Positions 1 through 6,357 of a DNA stretch of 9,244 bases are shown piece after piece. A program made the translations under genes and the position numbers. This DNA is from Planctomycetaceae bacterium UBA6163. Lineage in GTDB: Bacteria; Planctomycetota; Planctomycetia; Pirellulales; Pirellulaceae. The DNA lies in the NCBI GenBank assembly GCA_002428205.1, contig DIUH01000149.1, positions 1 through 9,244 of the forward strand, in the 5' to 3' direction. The notes beneath the pieces were generated by a model. The model saw only the letters and a program-made list of their open reading frames with translations, was not told the origin of the DNA and ran no database searches. Numbering within the stretch: position 1 is the first letter of the stretch; each line of letters starts with the position of its first letter.

Positions 1-92
1 GCTTGGCCACCGAACGCTAGCGTGGCAATTGCCAGTGCGACGCTTGCGATCACGGCGGATGGGAACGATAGCAAAGGATGGGCGGAAAGCAT
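1..92 (-). CDS. N-terminal fragment of a membrane or exported protein (runs off left edge)
   Basis: Reading the minus strand from an ATG at 92-90 gives 30 codons with no stop to the window edge. The peptide begins MLSAHPLLSFPSAVIASVAL and continues with alanine, isoleucine and leucine residues to FGGQ. That is one hydrophobic stretch (about residues 12-27), as in a signal peptide or first membrane segment. An AGGAA Shine-Dalgarno-like motif (minus strand, bases 105-101) lies 8 bases before the ATG, which supports this start. The frame stays open upstream to a TGA at about base 275, but no other ATG is present in it. The gene would be divergent from the ATPase gene at 307. The family cannot be told from 30 residues. 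The opposite strand is also open here but gives an unconvincing protein. Confidence 0.45.
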   Translation of the reverse strand, partial: MLSAHPLLSFPSAVIASVALAIATLAFGGQ

Positions 93-306
93 GCAACGGA
101 TTCCTGGCGGGATGAAAAAGTGGGAGATGAGGAACAAGGGTGGGTTGAGATTCGATTGTAAACCAAGCGAGCGATCGGTGAGAAATTGCGGAGACGAAAA
201 GTTCGATTTTAGCGATTGGGGTGATCGTGCCGAAGAAAGACCAGTGTGGCGGTCTATCCGTCAGTACCGCGACTCGGCCATTGTCCCTGAATCAGTGTGA
301 AATTCG

Positions 307-1944
307 ATGAATAAGCCCCATCAGGCTGAACTAGATCGTCCCTTTCCTGGGGTTCCGGTTTGGCAACGTTACGTTGGCATCGGGCCGATCGAAGAGGCGC
401 GGCAGAAAATCTGTCGGATGATCAACCGCGGCGAAGCGATCGGCGTGGTGATGGGACCGCCGGGAACGGGCAAGACCCTGCTGTGTCACAAGATCGCGTC
501 GCTGCATCGGCAAAGTCACGAAATCGTGATGCTGGGCGATATTCGCGTCACCAGTCGCATGGGGTTGATCCAACAAGTGCTGTTTCACTTGGGCCAGCCG
601 CATCTTGGCAAAGATGAAGACGCCCTGCACCTTGCTTTGGTGCAAACTCTGGCGAAGTCGACCGGAGCGTCGCGGCCGTTGTTGCTGATTATCGACGAAG
701 CTCAGATGTTGTCGGCCGAATTGTTGGACGAGGTGCGAATGATGTCGAACATCGTTCGCGATGGTCGGCCGATGGTGCAGACGTTGTTGGTCGGCGGTCC
801 GCGCTTGGAAGACGCCTTGGCCGACCCGCAAGCCGAATCGTTAACACAGCGGATTGCGGTGCGTTGTTACTTGCACCCGCTGACTCACGGCGAAGCCGAC
901 CAGTACATTCGTACGTCGATGTCGTCGATGCGTTTGGCGGTGGATGACGCCGCGATCGCTTCGGTACATCATGCCAGCGGCGGGATTCCGCGTTTGATCA
1001 ATCAATTGATGGACCTGGCGATCGAAATCGCAAGTACCAAACGATCGACCGTCGTTAACGAATTGTGTGTCCAGATCGCCTGGTCGGAACTGCAACAATT
1101 GCCCAGCCCGATTCTGGAATCGGAACTGAAGCCGCGCGGTGGTGTGATCGAATTTGGCGATCTCGATGGAGCGACGTTCGATTTCGAAAACGAAAAAATC
1201 GAGTCTGTCGCGTCGCCTCGTACGCCCGTGACCACGAATGAAAAAGCGGTCGCCTCCGCCACAGCGACTTCCTCCGCCACTGAATCCACGACGTCATATA
1301 CCGATATCGCATCGATCCTTAATTCGGCATCGATCGATTGTATGTCCGAGCCAGCCGGTTCGGCTTCCTTTGGTATTTGGTCCGATTCGCTATCGGTCGC
1401 AGCGTCCGAAAACGAAGCACCACAGGCCAACGTCCAACTGAAGGCGACTCGCACGACGATTCCGATTCACCCGGTTTCGGCGATGGACGGCAAACGGTTC
1501 GACGAAGGGCTGTTTGGTGACAATTTCGATGATGAGATGCCGGTCGATCTACACGCGGTGAACTTCTCGAGCTTGGCAACCGATCCGGCTAGCAAGGAAT
1601 TATCGTTGCACGACGAGATACTTCGGATTTCCAAGGTTGCCTCCGGTGCCACAGAAGGCGACGTGCATGTGGACGAGCTTAGTGTGAAATCTGGCAGCGT
1701 ACGACCAAACCCATCGTGTGACGTCCCGCGAGAATTGGTCGACGCCTTGGCCGTAGTTTGGAACGACGACGAAGCCGATTGTGATTCGATCGACGATCGC
1801 GATATGCTGGTGATCGAAGAAGATGTGTCGGTGATGATCGACACACCCGAATCGAGCTTCGTCGCATCCGGTGCGATGCGAAAGCCGACATTGAAGGTCG
1901 TTCAAAATTACCAAAGCCTCTTTTCACGCCTGCGTGGTCAGTAG
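307..1944 (+). CDS. ExeA/GspA-like AAA+ ATPase with long acidic C-terminal tail
   Basis: This 545-residue protein has an N-terminal AAA+ domain of the ExeA/GspA type (AAA_22-like), the fold found in type II secretion ATPase ExeA, exosortase-associated ATPases and TniB-like proteins. Walker A is GPPGTGKT at residues 50-57 and Walker B is LLLIIDEAQ at 125-133. A sensor-1-like TLLVGG lies at 159-164. A QRI motif at 181-183 is the likely arginine-finger region, and GIPRLINQ at 226-233 matches the sensor-2 helix seen in this family. These imply ATP binding and hydrolysis by a cytoplasmic protein. From about residue 265 to 525 the sequence is low in hydrophobics, rich in Asp, Glu, Ser, Thr and Ala, and probably disordered. 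It ends in a basic, amphipathic segment, VVQNYQSLFSRLRGQ. No membrane segment or peptidoglycan-binding domain is visible, unlike classical ExeA. No secretion or transposition genes are adjacent, so the partner is unknown. No clear ribosome site precedes the ATG. The next gene starts 13 bases downstream, so they are probably co-transcribed. Confidence 0.85.
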   Translation: MNKPHQAELDRPFPGVPVWQRYVGIGPIEEARQKICRMINRGEAIGVVMGPPGTGKTLLCHKIASLHRQSHEIVMLGDIRVTSRMGLIQQVLFHLGQPHLGKDEDALHLALVQTLAKSTGASRPLLLIIDEAQMLSAELLDEVRMMSNIVRDGRPMVQTLLVGGPRLEDALADPQAESLTQRIAVRCYLHPLTHGEADQYIRTSMSSMRLAVDDAAIASVHHASGGIPRLINQLMDLAIEIASTKRSTVVNELCVQIAWSELQQLPSPILESELKPRGGVIEFGDLDGATFDFENEKIESVASPRTPVTTNEKAVASATATSSATESTTSYTDIASILNSASIDCMSEPAGSASFGIWSDSLSVAASENEAPQANVQLKATRTTIPIHPVSAMDGKRFDEGLFGDNFDDEMPVDLHAVNFSSLATDPASKELSLHDEILRISKVASGATEGDVHVDELSVKSGSVRPNPSCDVPRELVDALAVVWNDDEADCDSIDDRDMLVIEEDVSVMIDTPESSFVASGAMRKPTLKVVQNYQSLFSRLRGQ

Positions 1945-1957
1945 TAAAAGAGATTGT

Positions 1958-2452
1958 ATGAATCCTGAAACCGAATCGACGGATGACTTGCTTGGGCCGC
2001 TGGCGGATATCGTTTGCGAACTTGAGCAGAAACGTGGTGTCACGCCCGTGTTGGTCAGCGGTGATCGTGTCGTCCTGTCTGACGATTTCTATGTCGGACT
2101 GTGCGCCGCAGTCGCCAGACGCTCGGGTCGTGCGGTTCGGTTAGACCTGTTGCCAGGGCATCGGTTGTCGCCCGGCGGTCGTGTTTACCGTTCGTTCGCT
2201 GGGCAATCGATCGGGCCTTGGTTGCCAGCATCGATCGCAACGACGATATTTGCTCCGTTGCGACGACAGGCGATCCAGCGACTGGCGCGGCGATTGCCCG
2301 CTGGATCGAGAATCGAGTCGACGGTTGCGGTCGCACGTCCCGGCGGCAGTTTGCGTGAATTGGTGATCGGATTGGCCGGTCCCAAGGATGAACTGCCGTC
2401 GTTCGCAGAAGAAGTGGTGTTTGATGTTGGCCTGGGCCGTAGTGCGGCGTAG
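1958..2452 (+). CDS. Hypothetical protein, 164 aa, co-transcribed with the ATPase
   Basis: I do not recognise the family. The protein begins MNPETESTDDLLGPLADIVC and shows no signal peptide, membrane segment or metal-binding cluster, so it is probably cytoplasmic. The N-terminal 20 residues are acidic. The middle has an alternating hydrophobic pattern (PVLVSGDRVVLSDDFYVGL), then a Gly/Pro/Arg-rich stretch, a likely helix with many arginines, and a beta-like segment, STVAVARPGGSLRELVIGL. The ATG at 1958 is preferred. A GTG at 1934 in the same frame would overlap the ATPase gene by 11 bases and add only eight residues. The 13-base gap to the ATPase stop suggests translation from the same mRNA and perhaps a joint function. 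The last eleven codons (VFDVGLGRSAA) and the stop lie within a 36-base sequence repeated just downstream, so the extreme C terminus may have been altered by, or been the source of, that duplication. Confidence 0.7.
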   Translation: MNPETESTDDLLGPLADIVCELEQKRGVTPVLVSGDRVVLSDDFYVGLCAAVARRSGRAVRLDLLPGHRLSPGGRVYRSFAGQSIGPWLPASIATTIFAPLRRQAIQRLARRLPAGSRIESTVAVARPGGSLRELVIGLAGPKDELPSFAEEVVFDVGLGRSAA

Positions 2453-2522
2453 AAGGTAGCAGGCACTCTCCGAGTGCCGTCAGCCAGTGTTTGATGTTGG
2501 CCTAGGCCGATGTGCGGCGTAG
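2417..2522. repeat. Imperfect 36-bp direct repeat (2417-2452 and 2487-2522), 70-bp period
   Basis: Bases 2417-2452, the 3' end of the preceding gene including its TAG, recur at 2487-2522 with 33 of 36 positions identical. The differences are G to A in GGCCTGGGCC, and TA to AT before GTGCGG. Read in the same phase, the second copy would encode VFDVGLGRCAA and a stop. Two of the three changes would be silent and one would change Ser to Cys. The period of 70 is not a multiple of three, so the second copy is not translated with the gene. The 34-base spacer holds a short palindrome. The unit could be a local duplication of the gene end or two copies of a dispersed planctomycete intergenic repeat. 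Confidence 0.8.
2461..2478. repeat. REP-like palindrome GGCACTC-TCC-GAGTGCC
   Basis: A perfect 7-bp stem with a 3-base loop occupies bases 2462-2478, in the context GTAGCAGGCACTCTCCGAGT. It sits between the two copies of the 36-bp direct repeat and about 10 bases past the stop of the 164-residue gene. It could act as a weak RNA hairpin, but no T-run follows, so it is not a typical intrinsic terminator. From memory, closely similar palindromes flanked by TAGCAGG are scattered through Rhodopirellula intergenic regions. That recollection was not checked here. Confidence 0.6.
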
Positions 2523-2560
2523 GGTCCGCCGGTTGAGGTAGCGCAAGAGAGATCAGAAAC

Positions 2561-3310
2561 GTGGAACCTGTGCCATTGGCAAAACGACCAGGCCAGGAAG
2601 ATCCGCGGGTCTTGGTCGCCGTCTGCACTTACAACGAAGCGACCAACTTGCCTGAATTGGTCGATCGCATTTTCGCCGCGATGCCCAAGGCCGATATCGT
2701 CATTGTCGACGATGATTCGCCCGACGGCACCGGGCGGTGGGCAATCGAGCGAGCGGTAGACGATTCGCGTTTGAAGGTGATCATTCGGCAAAATGCCCGA
2801 GGACTTGGCGGGGCGACCAAACGGGCTTTTCAATTTGCCGTCGACCAGCAATACGATTTCTTGCTGAACCTCGATGGCGACCTCAGCCACGAACCCGAAG
2901 CGCTGCCAGTGATGTTGGCCGTGGCTCAAAACGATCCGGCGGTGGACGTCGTCGTCGGATCGCGCTACTGTGCTGGCGGGGCTGTACAAGGGTGGCCGCT
3001 GCGACGCCGCGTCATGAGCCGAATTGTCAACCGTTTTGCCGTCAGCGTGTTGCGATTGCCGGTGTCGGATTGCAGCGGATCGCTACGCTGTTATCGCGTC
3101 AAAACGCTCGCTGCGATCGACCCGGCCAGCCTGTCCAGCAACGGATACGCAATTCTAGAAGAGGTTTTGCTGCGATTGAGGGCGATCGGTGCCAAAATGG
3201 TCGAAGTGCCGATCGTGTTCTCTGACCGCACCAGCGGGGCCAGCAAATTAACGATGTCCGAAGCATTTCGCTCAGCAAGACAGTTGGTCAAAATGGCTTT
3301 GACCCGTTAG
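2561..3310 (+). CDS. Polyprenol-phosphate mannosyltransferase-like GT2 glycosyltransferase (DPM1-like)
   Basis: This 249-residue GT-A fold enzyme probably transfers a sugar (mannose in the best-known relatives) from a nucleotide donor to polyprenyl phosphate at the cytoplasmic face of the membrane. The lipid-linked sugar would serve glycan or glycoprotein synthesis. Visible motifs are VAVCTYNEATNLPELV (residues 19-34), IVDDDSPDGT (48-57), LNLDGDLSHEPEALP with the metal-binding DGD at 105-107, VVGSRYCAGGAVQGWPLRRR (131-150) and SDCSGSLRCYR (169-179). The last two are typical of DPM1/polyprenol monophosphomannose synthases. No C-terminal membrane or GtrA domain is present, so this is the short single-domain form. 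The start is a GTG at 2561. GTG and TTG codons three and five codons further in are alternatives, and no strong ribosome site separates them. The gene lies 108 bases after the unknown gene, across the repeat unit. Donor and acceptor specificity cannot be read from the sequence. Confidence 0.88.
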   Translation: MEPVPLAKRPGQEDPRVLVAVCTYNEATNLPELVDRIFAAMPKADIVIVDDDSPDGTGRWAIERAVDDSRLKVIIRQNARGLGGATKRAFQFAVDQQYDFLLNLDGDLSHEPEALPVMLAVAQNDPAVDVVVGSRYCAGGAVQGWPLRRRVMSRIVNRFAVSVLRLPVSDCSGSLRCYRVKTLAAIDPASLSSNGYAILEEVLLRLRAIGAKMVEVPIVFSDRTSGASKLTMSEAFRSARQLVKMALTR

Positions 3311-3365
3311 ACGACGCTGAATTCGTGTCCAGTCTTTCCCTAATTGCAGTTCGCGAGGGTTCGCA

Positions 3366-3388
3366 GCCGGGCGCATCATGCGCCCGGC
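3366..3388. terminator. Perfect 10-bp GC-rich hairpin downstream of the GT2 gene (possible terminator or REP-like element)
   Basis: Bases 3366-3375 (GCCGGGCGCA) and 3379-3388 (TGCGCCCGGC) are perfectly complementary around a TCA loop. The hairpin lies 56 bases after the GT2 stop, in a convergent gap, where a transcription end is expected. No T-run follows on either strand, so it is not a canonical intrinsic terminator. It may instead stabilise the 3' end of the mRNA or be a REP-like repeat. The structure is certain from sequence; the role is inferred. Confidence 0.5.
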
Positions 3389-3424
3389 CCGTGAGTGATT
3401 CGCAATGACGATATTCCGAGGAAG

Positions 3425-3472
3425 TACGGCATCGAATCAGCAGTGATTCAGCCCGTGGCCGTAAGCTGAATC
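3425..3472. repeat. Cluster of nested and competing inverted repeats
   Basis: Three perfect stems can be drawn. TACGGC (3425-3430) pairs with GCCGTA (3458-3463) and encloses GAATCA (3434-3439) paired with TGATTC (3444-3449). Alternatively, GATTCAGC (3445-3452) pairs with GCTGAATC (3465-3472). The second fold uses bases from the first, so the two cannot form together. An additional TGATTC at 3396-3401 could also pair with GAATCA at 3434-3439. This may be a repeat element, a structured RNA or a terminator/attenuator-like region. The sequence alone does not decide. Confidence 0.5.
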
Positions 3473-3643
3473 GACCCAATGCTCACGCTAGGCGAACTCG
3501 CGGAAGGAGATGGACCGCGTTGACACCCAAAAGCATACCCGCAAGAAAGTCATAAACCAGGGCTTGACGGACTGCGATTCAGTTATTTTCTTGAGAGGGG
3601 TCGGGTGGTTCGTTTAAGCTGTTGTTAACACTGGACTTGTGGA

Positions 3644-3701
3644 GTTTTGCTAGCTGCGAAATCGGACTGGACAGCCAGCAAAAAAATAAAGCTAGCAAAA
3701 C
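3644..3701. repeat. Perfect 12-bp inverted repeat in AT-rich DNA, past the end of the minus-strand operon
   Basis: GTTTTGCTAGCT (3644-3655) and AGCTAGCAAAAC (3690-3701) are exact reverse complements separated by 34 bases. The loop contains a smaller CTGG/CCAG stem and an A-rich run. On the minus strand it begins 44 bases after the stop of the last operon gene, so it could lie in the 3' end of that transcript. The long loop and lack of a T-tract make it a poor intrinsic terminator. It could also be a protein-binding site or the remnant of a small inserted element. Confidence 0.5.
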
Positions 3702-3745
3702 AAAAGCAGCCCTTATTAACCATTCAGCCACCACCCATACGGCAA

Positions 3746-4867
3746 CTAGAGGGCGGTATAGAGGGCCCGATAGCGGTCAATCAAAGAGTCGATTTGGTGA
3801 TTCGTCACCGCCCGTTGCCGGTTCTGTCGGCCGAGTTCATTAGCCGCACCCGGGTCGTGCCAGAGCCTTCGAATCAGCTCGCGAAGGGCAGCCGGATCTT
3901 CGGGCAAACAGGTTTGGCCATCCGCGAAATCGCCCAATAATTCTTTGACACCTTCGACCGCCGTTGCCGCGACCGGTTTACCAGCGGCCATCGCTTCCAA
4001 AATCACATTGGGCATCCCTTCGTAACGACTGGGCAACACGAGCAAGCGACAGCCTTTGATCAGCGCTAGTGAATCGGCACGCCAACCGGCGAGCTGAAAT
4101 CTTGCTGGTCCCAAACGTCCAGCGACAACGTTCCAGGCGTCTCGCTGCGGCCCGTCACCAACCAACAGGCATCGCATCGCAGGGATATCGGATGAACCGC
4201 CCAAAAGCGGCTCGATCGCTTCGATCAAAACGTCCAGCCCCTTTTGGTGATGCAAACGTCCGACGAACAGCAACACTTGCGCATCTTTGGGCCACCCCAG
4301 CGTTGTCCAGTCGATCGATTGGGTCCTTTCGATCAAGTCGAAATCGATCGCGTTACCGATTACATGAGTGGGCGGGATCGAGTGGCCAAACATTTCGTGC
4401 GCGAACCGCTCGACCGATCGGCTGACACAGACCACCGTGTCCATCCGACGAATCGCCCGCTTTTCGACCAGCAGACGCCAGCCATGCTTTTCGGCGACAC
4501 GCAATCCGCCGACGCAAACTGGCACGCCAGCGGCGCGTGCGGCGAATGTGCCTAGGACATTGGCATGAAACAGCATGGTCTGAACGACATCTGGCCTGCC
4601 GGCGCGAAACCAGTTCTTCAGCCAGCGATAGGCTGAGAGTGCGTGAAACGGCGAATCACAACCGGCTGACTCGACCGTGATCCCGTGATCGCACAACCGC
4701 TGGACCAGCGCCGCTTGCTTACCCGTCGGCAGTGTGCCGATTGATGCCACTCGCACGATATCGCCACGCCTCTGCAAGCCGATGGCTAGTTCGGCCAGAC
4801 AACGCTCGGCACCGCCGACAAACATCTCGGTGATCGCCAAATCGATTCGCAGGGGTGAATCAGCCAT
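3746..4867 (-). CDS. GT4-family (GT-B fold) glycosyltransferase
   Basis: This 373-residue cytoplasmic or membrane-associated sugar transferase is likely involved in surface polysaccharide or lipid glycan synthesis. The N-terminal half has the acceptor-side motif FVGGAERCLAELAIGL (residues 16-31) and VVQTMLFHANVLG (94-106). The C-terminal Glycos_transf_1 domain has VLLFVGRLHHQKGLDVLIEA (198-217), LLVGDGPQRDAW (234-245) and LPSRYEGMPNVILEAMAAGK (278-297), which contains the E-x7-E pair Glu283/Glu291 expected for a retaining GT4 enzyme. No membrane segment or signal peptide is seen. The ATG at 4867 is chosen because it overlaps the folP stop by 8 bases (ATGGCTGA), a usual arrangement for translational coupling. 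A longer frame to 4939 would add a 24-residue segment without family similarity and overlap folP by 80 bases. It is the last gene of the run, downstream of lptE and folP. The sugar and acceptor are unknown. Confidence 0.9.
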   Translation of the reverse strand: MADSPLRIDLAITEMFVGGAERCLAELAIGLQRRGDIVRVASIGTLPTGKQAALVQRLCDHGITVESAGCDSPFHALSAYRWLKNWFRAGRPDVVQTMLFHANVLGTFAARAAGVPVCVGGLRVAEKHGWRLLVEKRAIRRMDTVVCVSRSVERFAHEMFGHSIPPTHVIGNAIDFDLIERTQSIDWTTLGWPKDAQVLLFVGRLHHQKGLDVLIEAIEPLLGGSSDIPAMRCLLVGDGPQRDAWNVVAGRLGPARFQLAGWRADSLALIKGCRLLVLPSRYEGMPNVILEAMAAGKPVAATAVEGVKELLGDFADGQTCLPEDPAALRELIRRLWHDPGAANELGRQNRQRAVTNHQIDSLIDRYRALYTAL

Positions 4868-5759
4868 CGCAGTGCCCAAGACCACCTGCGGCGGCGAATA
4901 AACGGAGTGCTTCGACCGTCGGACGCACCGCATGGACACGAATCACATCTGCGCCGGCGGCCGCGACGGCTAGCGAGACGCCGATTGTTCCGTAGTCACG
5001 ATCGATCGTCGAATCGCCGAGCACTTTGCCGACAAAACCTTTGCGCGAGTGGCCGATCAGGATTGGTACACCGATTCGAGTGAAACGCTCGGTCGCCCGC
5101 AGCAGTTCCAGATTGTGGGCGTGTGTTTTTCCGAACCCGATTCCCGGGTCAAGGCAAACTCGATCGGCCTGAATCCCTTGGGCGATACACCAGTCCAAAC
5201 GTTGGCGCAAGTAGTCGTCAATTTCCTCGACCACGTCGTCGTATTGCGGATCATCCTGCATCGTTTGCGGCGTGCCGCGCATGTGCATCACACAGACGCC
5301 AACGCCGGTCTCGGCGGCGACTTGGGCCATATCCGGATCGCCTTCCAACCCGGTCACGTCGTTGATAATTTCGGCACCGGCGGCGACGGCGACTCGCGCA
5401 ACGATCGACTTGCTGGTATCGATGCTGATCGGCACTTCGATTTTCCCGGCCAATTGTTCGATCACCGGAATCACTCTGGCCATCTCTTGTTCGGCGGAAA
5501 CCGGTGTGCTGTAAGGCCGAGTGCTTTCGCCGCCGATGTCGATGATATCCGCACCGTGAGCGGCCATTTCGACCGCTGCGGCGACAGCGTTTGAGATCGA
5601 AAAGTGCCGCCCGCCGTCGGAAAAACTATCGGGCGTTACGTTCAATATCCCCATCACCAGCGGCCCGTGACCACCGCTATCTCGACTGGCGCGGATCGCA
5701 CGCCGACCGATATTCCACCATCGCGGAGAGTTTGAAGAGCCTAGCGGATGGGTCACCAT
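4860..5759 (-). CDS. folP: Dihydropteroate synthase
   Basis: FolP condenses 6-hydroxymethyl-7,8-dihydropterin pyrophosphate with p-aminobenzoate to give 7,8-dihydropteroate in folate synthesis, and is the target of sulfonamides. The 299-residue protein, about the usual length, carries all the family signatures: MGILNVTPDSFSDGG (residues 36-50), DIGGESTRP (74-82), SIDTSK (112-117), IINDVTG (131-137), MHMRGTPQTMQ (158-168), DPGIGFGKT (204-212), the pterin/phosphate-binding SRKGF (238-242) and RVHAV (274-278). The ATG at 5759 is selected because it overlaps the lptE stop by 7 bases (ATGGTGA) and leaves a normal short N-terminal extension. The frame is open further upstream to 5939, but that stretch lies wholly inside lptE and is Arg/Ser-rich without similarity. 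Its start and end both overlap neighbours, so its translation is probably coupled to lptE and to the following glycosyltransferase. Confidence 0.96.
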   Translation of the reverse strand: MVTHPLGSSNSPRWWNIGRRAIRASRDSGGHGPLVMGILNVTPDSFSDGGRHFSISNAVAAAVEMAAHGADIIDIGGESTRPYSTPVSAEQEMARVIPVIEQLAGKIEVPISIDTSKSIVARVAVAAGAEIINDVTGLEGDPDMAQVAAETGVGVCVMHMRGTPQTMQDDPQYDDVVEEIDDYLRQRLDWCIAQGIQADRVCLDPGIGFGKTHAHNLELLRATERFTRIGVPILIGHSRKGFVGKVLGDSTIDRDYGTIGVSLAVAAAGADVIRVHAVRPTVEALRLFAAAGGLGHCDG

Positions 5760-6349
5760 CGCATTTCCATCTGAGAAACGATTCGATCTGCCAAATCGTC
5801 GATGGTAGCTTGTAACGAGGTCTGAATCGATTGCCCAGCTTCGGGAACAAACCGATTGCTTTGCAACAAACTGGTCCCGAGATTCGCGTCGACAGCGACA
5901 TGATTCTGCAGCAGCGGGTTCCCGCGACGATCGTTCCAAGTGACGATCGTCGACACAGCCGAATCGAGCGCACGCGGATCATCGCTGGCCGATTCGGTCA
6001 GCACGGTTTTCGTTTCATTGGTGATGCGAAGATTCAGTACACTGTCGGCCGCCGGATCGCCGGTGACCTTATAAGGTGTTCGCAGTTCGATTTGACGAAT
6101 CACCGCTTCGGTCAATCGCGGCCCCAGGTCATGACGAAACGTTTCGTTGCGAGCAACGGGTACATAAACCGTGCGGATGTCGTCTCGGTAAAGTGATCGG
6201 GAACCGAATTGATAAGTCGCACAGCCGGTGTTCAGCAGGCAAACCGCCAAGCAAGCGATCGCGATTGACCATCGGTTGAACGACCAGTCAAACGATTGCT
6301 GTGATCGTGAGTGACGGTTGATCGGTTGCTGTTGCCACAATAAATCCAT
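5753..6349 (-). CDS. LptE-like LPS-assembly lipoprotein
   Basis: In proteobacteria LptE is an outer-membrane lipoprotein that plugs the LptD barrel and helps insert lipopolysaccharide. This 198-residue protein has a long basic N-region of about 26 residues, a hydrophobic stretch (WSIAIACLAVCLLN) and a lipobox LNTGC with the lipidated Cys at 43. The mature part opens with ATYQFGSRSLYRDDIRTVYV and continues PVARNETFRHDLGPRLTEAV, closely matching the LptE pattern of a YxFG start, a short beta strand and an N-x-T/F region. It later has ADSVLNLRITNE (about 100-111). The C terminus is helical. The ATG at 6349 is the only one before the hydrophobic stretch. It lies 8 bases after the stop of the BamD-like gene, with an AAGG overlapping that stop as a possible ribosome site. 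No lptD is in the window. The family call is by pattern recognition; the pathway role is transferred from the family. Confidence 0.82.
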   Translation of the reverse strand: MDLLWQQQPINRHSRSQQSFDWSFNRWSIAIACLAVCLLNTGCATYQFGSRSLYRDDIRTVYVPVARNETFRHDLGPRLTEAVIRQIELRTPYKVTGDPAADSVLNLRITNETKTVLTESASDDPRALDSAVSTIVTWNDRRGNPLLQNHVAVDANLGTSLLQSNRFVPEAGQSIQTSLQATIDDLADRIVSQMEMRW

Positions 6350-6357
6350 GGAAGCGA

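Larger units (their letters stand above)
3311..3745. other. Convergent intergenic region, no credible gene
   Basis: These 435 bases separate the plus-strand GT2 gene from the end of the minus-strand operon. I find no protein with recognisable features. The left two thirds hold several stem-loops (3366-3388 and 3425-3472). The part from about 3600 to 3735 is noticeably AT-richer than the surrounding genes and holds a 12-bp inverted repeat. A TTGACG at 3564-3569 resembles a -35 box but has no good -10 box at the right distance. A 35-codon reading frame at 3510-3617 has its ATG directly against an AAGGAG, which is too close for normal initiation. The region probably contains transcription ends for both strands, and perhaps a repeat element or a small RNA. 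Confidence 0.6.

Noticed and set aside
22..300. Plus-strand 92-codon frame from a GTG, ending just before the ATPase gene
   Set aside because: The product has no recognisable feature and no ribosome site. Its left end overlaps a better minus-strand start with a Shine-Dalgarno sequence and a hydrophobic segment. The composition looks like non-coding upstream DNA.
1002..1454. Minus-strand 150-codon frame inside the ATPase gene
   Set aside because: It lies antisense to the acidic tail of a clearly coding gene, and long antisense frames are expected with this codon usage. It has no domain or ribosome site.
2480..2989. Minus-strand 169-codon frame over the GT2 gene and the repeat
   Set aside because: It is antisense to the conserved GT2 motifs, and its C-terminal part is a translation of the intergenic repeat (AAHRPRPTSNTG).
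3564..3600. Possible promoter with a TTGACG -35 box
   Set aside because: At 16-18 bases downstream there is no TATAAT-like -10 box, and no gene follows on the plus strand.
3510..3617. A 35-codon small ORF next to an AAGGAG in the convergent gap
   Set aside because: The AAGGAG directly abuts the ATG with no spacer, so initiation there is unlikely. The peptide shows no signal, membrane or domain features.
5049..5594. Plus-strand 181-codon frame opposite folP
   Set aside because: It is the antisense shadow of dihydropteroate synthase, which has all of its family motifs on the minus strand.
5760..5939. Upstream extension of folP
   Set aside because: The extra 60 codons lie within lptE in another frame and give an Arg/Ser-rich sequence without similarity. 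The overlapping ATG at 5759 is a better start.
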